DNA of 64,000 nucleotides from GWE2-42-39 sp963662895 (GTDB lineage Bacteria > Bacteroidota > Bacteroidia > Bacteroidales > Prolixibacteraceae), in NCBI GenBank assembly GCA_963662895.1, contig OY759982.1, positions 1,178,001 through 1,242,000 of the forward strand. Reading direction: 5' to 3'. The notes beneath the pieces are model-generated. The model saw only the letters and a list, made by a program, of their open reading frames with translations, did not search any database and was not told the origin of the DNA. Made by a program: the position numbers and the translations under genes. Every line of letters starts with the position of its first letter. Within the stretch, counting starts at the first letter, position 1. This document shows, in pieces, positions 60,317-64,000 of the stretch.

Positions 60317-61720
60317 ATGAAGAATCTGTTTTTAATTATTAGTATCATTTTAATTTCAATAACGTCATGTGTTGTTGCTGAAAATACTGTTTTGAAAATT
60401 GAAGGCGGAAAGATACAAGGTATTCCTGCAAAGACTCCGGGGGTATATGTTTTTAAAGGTATACCGTACGCAGCACCTCCTGTTGGAGATTTGCGCTGGA
60501 AATCACCACAACCTGTAATTCCATGGGAGGGAGTTAAAGTGGCGGATACTTATGGGCCTGCTGCAATGCAACCTCCCCGCCAGCCCGGAAGTTTCTATTA
60601 CAAAGAATTTTTTACTGATGATGACCATAAAAATAGTGAGGACTGCCTTTATCTGAATGTCTATACTCCGGCCCCCGGAAAAACGAAAGCTGGATTACCT
60701 GTGGCAGTATACATACATGGTGGCGCTTTTGCTTCAGGATACGGTTATGAAAAGCAGTTTTTGGGTGGTGAAGAGTGGGCTAAACATGGAGTAATTCTTG
60801 TTACAATAAATTACAGGCTTACTATTTTCGGTTTCCTTGCGCATCCCGACCTTTCTTCCGGGAATCCGAAAGGCGTTTCAGGAAATTATGGTATTTTGGA
60901 TCAGATAGCCGCCTTAAAATGGGTAAAGAACAACATACAACAATTCGGTGGTGATCCGAAAAACATTACCATTTTTGGACAAAGTGCCGGTGCCATGAGC
61001 GTACAGGCGCTTGTCACTTCTCCCTTATCAAAAGACTTGATGCAAAAAGCTATTATACAAAGCGGAGGTGGTGTTTCAGATAACCCTCTGCTGGGTGGAA
61101 CCCAATTGAAGAATGCAGAAAAAGCAGGAAAAGAGATAATGGATCTTGGAGGTTATAAAAACCTGGAGGCCATGCGTGCAGCTTCTGCAGATTCTATTTT
61201 GGCACTAACCACCCTTGCAAGAAAAAAAAGAATAGGTGGGATGATGGGACCAGTGATAGACGGTTATGTTTTATCAGGCAATTTCAGTGAAGCTACACGT
61301 GACAACAAGATAGCTGATATCCCTTATATAATTGGTTACAATAAGGATGATATGGGGATGATGACAACCGGGGTAGGGCAATTTTGCAAACTTCGGGATG
61401 AAAATGGGGGCAAAGCTTATGCTTATGAGTTTGAACGTGCACTACCCGGAGATACCGCAGGGGCCTTTCACTCTGCAGAGTTGTGGTATGTATTTCACAC
61501 ACTTGGCAACTGTTGGCGACCATTTACGGAAGGCGATTACGTATTATCGGATTACATGGTCGATGCATGGACGAATTTTGCAAAATTCGGCAATCCAAAT
61601 GGAACGGATATGGAAGTCTGGAGATCATATACAAAAGAAAATCAGCAGTTTATGATTTTTAAACTCGATGATTCAGGAAATGCGGAAATTAAAATGGGAA
61701 TACCTTCTGGTTCTCAGTAA
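60317..61720 (+). CDS. Secreted type-B carboxylesterase, internally shortened
   Basis: A 467-residue alpha/beta-hydrolase with a signal peptide (TSCVVAENT, possibly a lipobox at the Cys). Family motifs are FKGIPYAAPPVGDLRW (about 49-64), SEDCLYLNVY (about 112-121), the oxyanion YIHGGAF, and the nucleophile elbow FGQSAGAMS. The catalytic His is in PGDTAGAFHSAELWYVF. Between the acid-residue region GYNKDD and the ENGGKAYAYEF strand there are only about 20 residues, where relatives have roughly 80-90, so an in-frame deletion of the lid region seems likely. It may remove acyl groups from the glycan imported by the locus, but the deletion makes activity uncertain. Confidence 0.85.
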   Translation: MKNLFLIISIILISITSCVVAENTVLKIEGGKIQGIPAKTPGVYVFKGIPYAAPPVGDLRWKSPQPVIPWEGVKVADTYGPAAMQPPRQPGSFYYKEFFTDDDHKNSEDCLYLNVYTPAPGKTKAGLPVAVYIHGGAFASGYGYEKQFLGGEEWAKHGVILVTINYRLTIFGFLAHPDLSSGNPKGVSGNYGILDQIAALKWVKNNIQQFGGDPKNITIFGQSAGAMSVQALVTSPLSKDLMQKAIIQSGGGVSDNPLLGGTQLKNAEKAGKEIMDLGGYKNLEAMRAASADSILALTTLARKKRIGGMMGPVIDGYVLSGNFSEATRDNKIADIPYIIGYNKDDMGMMTTGVGQFCKLRDENGGKAYAYEFERALPGDTAGAFHSAELWYVFHTLGNCWRPFTEGDYVLSDYMVDAWTNFAKFGNPNGTDMEVWRSYTKENQQFMIFKLDDSGNAEIKMGIPSGSQ

Positions 61721-61826
61721 ACGTTAGAATTATAATATTCTCGTTGTACTTTTTATGAGTCCTTCAGAGTAATTTTCATTTTGGCAGGATGATTTTAAAT
61801 AAACAGCTAAATAATAAACCATAGAC

Positions 61827-64000
61827 ATGATAAAAAGAATATTTGTTTTATCCCTGATTTTGCTTTGTACAAATGTTGGCATCGCTCAACGGATCGATTT
61901 TTCGATCAATTCGGTGTGGAGATTTCACAAAGGAGATGTTGAAGGAGCTGTAGCAGATATAGATGCCGAAAAATGGGAGATTGTTAATATCCCGCATACC
62001 TGGAATGTAAATGATGCATTCGATGAAGAACCTGGCTATTACCGGGGAGTTGGTTGGTATACCAAAGAGTTGAAGGTTCCCATGGAGTGGAAAGGTAAAA
62101 GAGTAGTAATTTATTTTGAAGGGGCTAACCAAACTACCGATGTTTTTGTAAACGGAGCTGCAGTAGGAAATCATATAGGCGGATATACCGCGTTCTCGTT
62201 TGATTTGTCGGAACATTTAGAATACGGAGAGATAAATACGATTGCAGTAAAAGTTGATAATGCAATGGATTTGGATGTTCCTCCTTTAAGCGCGGATTTT
62301 ACTTTTTATGGTGGTATCTATCGTAATGTAAAGATTATTGTTGCCGAATTAGTTCATTTTGATTTAACCAATAATGCTTCGGATGGAATATTTATTGAGA
62401 CTCCGATGGTTAACGAGCAGAAAGCAATAGTAAGCATACAGGGAAGTATAGAAAATAACACGTCTGATCCCAGGAGCGTTATTATTGAAACTTTTATTGT
62501 TGATAAAGAGAATAAGCCTATTATTAGTAAGTCAGTAAAGAAAAAACTAGAGCCGGATAGTAAAACAGATTTCCTGATAGAAGATCTTTCCATCAGCAAT
62601 CCGAAACTTTGGAGCCCGGACAATCCATATCTATATCAAGTCAGCACAATAATAAAAGAGGATAGGGAAGATGGGGCTGTTTTGGATGAGTTAATTTTGC
62701 CGTTGGGGCTTCGTTGGTTTGACTTTGATTCTGAGGGGAAATTCCTGCTAAATGGAAAACCATTAAAACTCATTGGAGCAAACCGACATCAGGATTTTCA
62801 AGGGAAAGGCAATGCGCTTTCTGATGACTACCACTACAACGACTATAAACACATAAAGGAGCTGGGATTTAATTTTGTTCGGTTGGCGCACTATCCACAA
62901 ACGCCAGAGGTGTATCGTACTTGCGATGAGCTTGGCCTGCTGGTTTGGTCTGAGATTCCTATTGTAAATACCATAACCGAATCGGAAGCATTTGAGCAAA
63001 ATTGTTTGAACATGCAAAAAGAGCATATCCGCCAAACCTACAATCATCCGAGTGTTGTTTTATATGGGTACATGAATGAGCTATTTTTATTGCTTCAATA
63101 CGCCAGAGGATCGGAATCAGAAAAAGAACAACAGGCAAAAAACATTGTAGCTCTGGCTCAAAAATTAAATGATTTAACAAAAACGGAATCACCAACACGT
63201 TATACTGTTATGGCGTTTCATGGAAATCAATCGTACAATGAATGGGGACTTGCCGATGTGCCTGATGTTGTTGGTTGGAACTTATATTTTGGATGGTATT
63301 ATCAGGAACTTGATGATTTAACAAAATTTTTAGCCGAAGAAAACAGGAAATATCCCGGGCGCCCAACAATTGTTTCTGAGTATGGGCCTGGTGCAGATGT
63401 TCGTATACATGCTAAAGAACCTGTGGCATGGGATTATTCCGAAGATTATCAATACAAACTTCATTCTTCCTACCTAAAACAAATGATGAATTTGCCATAT
63501 CTGGCAGGATTTGCAGCCTGGAATTTTGCCGATTTTGGATCGGAAATGCGAAATGATGCCATTCCATTCGTTAATCAGAAAGGCCTTGTAAATTACGACA
63601 GAACAGAAAAAGATGTGTGTGCACTTTATAGAGCCTGGTTTACGAATAATCCGGTAGTGTATATCGCATCTCGAAATTACACTAACCGGGCAGGAATAGA
63701 GAATCCCAAAGAATCGGGTGTTTGTTTCGACTCTGTTAAAATATTCTCAAATGAACAGAGTGTGGAGCTTCTTTTAAATGGCAAGTCGCTTGGCAAAAAA
63801 CAAGTTAATGATTACGAAGTCAATTTTGAGGTTCCTTTCCAGGATGGGGAAAATTTACTTTCGGCTGTCAGCAATAATGGAAACACTGATCAGGTTCTGG
63901 TAAACTATACTGTTATTCCTGCTAATTTAAAAAAGAATGGAGTAAAAGACCTGGCAGTAAATGTCGGTGCGAAAGTATCTTTTTATGATCCAGAGAGCAA
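61827..64000 (+). CDS. Glycoside hydrolase family 2 (beta-galactosidase type), 3' end outside window
   Basis: An open frame of about 724 codons runs to the window edge. The signal peptide ends GIAQ. The GH2 sugar-binding domain (residues about 20-190) includes WNVNDAFDEEPGYYRGVGWYTK and TTDVFVNGAAVGNHIGGYTAF. The Ig-like domain (about 190-300) is followed by the catalytic TIM barrel with LIGANRHQDF, the acid/base in YGYMNEL and the nucleophile in VSEYGPG. A further beta domain with VELLLNGKSLGKKQ (about 645-660) begins the C-terminal part. Expected activity is exo-beta-galactosidase or a related GH2 specificity. It is the last visible gene of the plus-strand polysaccharide locus, 106 bases after the esterase. 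Confidence 0.9.
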   Translation, partial: MIKRIFVLSLILLCTNVGIAQRIDFSINSVWRFHKGDVEGAVADIDAEKWEIVNIPHTWNVNDAFDEEPGYYRGVGWYTKELKVPMEWKGKRVVIYFEGANQTTDVFVNGAAVGNHIGGYTAFSFDLSEHLEYGEINTIAVKVDNAMDLDVPPLSADFTFYGGIYRNVKIIVAELVHFDLTNNASDGIFIETPMVNEQKAIVSIQGSIENNTSDPRSVIIETFIVDKENKPIISKSVKKKLEPDSKTDFLIEDLSISNPKLWSPDNPYLYQVSTIIKEDREDGAVLDELILPLGLRWFDFDSEGKFLLNGKPLKLIGANRHQDFQGKGNALSDDYHYNDYKHIKELGFNFVRLAHYPQTPEVYRTCDELGLLVWSEIPIVNTITESEAFEQNCLNMQKEHIRQTYNHPSVVLYGYMNELFLLLQYARGSESEKEQQAKNIVALAQKLNDLTKTESPTRYTVMAFHGNQSYNEWGLADVPDVVGWNLYFGWYYQELDDLTKFLAEENRKYPGRPTIVSEYGPGADVRIHAKEPVAWDYSEDYQYKLHSSYLKQMMNLPYLAGFAAWNFADFGSEMRNDAIPFVNQKGLVNYDRTEKDVCALYRAWFTNNPVVYIASRNYTNRAGIENPKESGVCFDSVKIFSNEQSVELLLNGKSLGKKQVNDYEVNFEVPFQDGENLLSAVSNNGNTDQVLVNYTVIPANLKKNGVKDLAVNVGAKVSFYDPES

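Overview
The window looks like chromosomal DNA from an anaerobic or fermentative member of Bacteroidota, probably order Bacteroidales/Marinilabiliales. The evidence is three SusC/SusD pairs, each with a FecR-type anti-sigma factor and ECF sigma genes, many lipoproteins with a Cys-Asp-Asp export signal, TAnnTTTG promoter motifs, a DUF4293 tail, and a trimeric [FeFe] hydrogenase. No rRNA, tRNA or CRISPR array was seen. Everything below was read by eye without database searches.

Layout. 0-4.75 kb: the end of a DUF4293 membrane protein, an NADH-linked [FeFe] hydrogenase operon (hydC-hydB-hydA type) and ogt. 4.8-6.9 kb: no genes; a 22-bp minisatellite followed by nearly three tandem copies of a 668-bp repeat. 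7.0-13.0 kb: a GH78 alpha-L-rhamnosidase, an AraM-type glycerol-1-phosphate dehydrogenase, a truncated glycerophosphodiesterase and a divergent DeoR regulator. 13.1-22.1 kb (minus strand): a polysaccharide utilisation locus with sigma, FecR, SusC, SusD and a six-hairpin glycosidase-like enzyme. 22.3-23.4 kb: a broken clostripain-type peptidase and a DUF2062 membrane protein. 23.6-33.2 kb (minus strand): a cobalamin riboswitch followed by a BtuB-like receptor, a BtuG-like beta-propeller lipoprotein, a PKD-type surface lipoprotein and two paralogous leucine-rich-repeat lipoproteins, closed by a strong terminator. 33.3-34.2 kb: another PKD lipoprotein. 34.6-36.0 kb: a decayed insertion sequence abutting the C-terminal stub of a bile-acid/sodium symporter family gene.

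36.3-52.6 kb: an A+T-richer block that reads as one unit: FecR, SusC, SusD, an ABC ATPase, a GldF/GldG-like fused permease, a protein with two MutS-like ATPase halves, an M16 peptidase, and a convergent ECF sigma gene. A 143-bp MITE with target duplication lies between the last two, and the C-terminal stub of a tyrosine recombinase lies just outside. 53.2-64.0 kb: a second polysaccharide locus on the plus strand with sigma, FecR, SusC, SusD, a type-B carboxylesterase with an apparent internal deletion, and a GH2 glycosidase running off the window.

How the genes work together. The two glycan loci follow the usual scheme: SusD and SusC capture and import oligosaccharide, an STN domain on SusC signals through FecR to an ECF sigma factor, and secreted enzymes trim the glycan. 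The riboswitch operon would switch on outer-membrane cobalamin capture when B12 is scarce. The 36-52 kb block is the best candidate for an undescribed system: an outer-membrane import pair joined to an inner-membrane ABC machine, a double MutS-like ATPase and a zinc peptidase.
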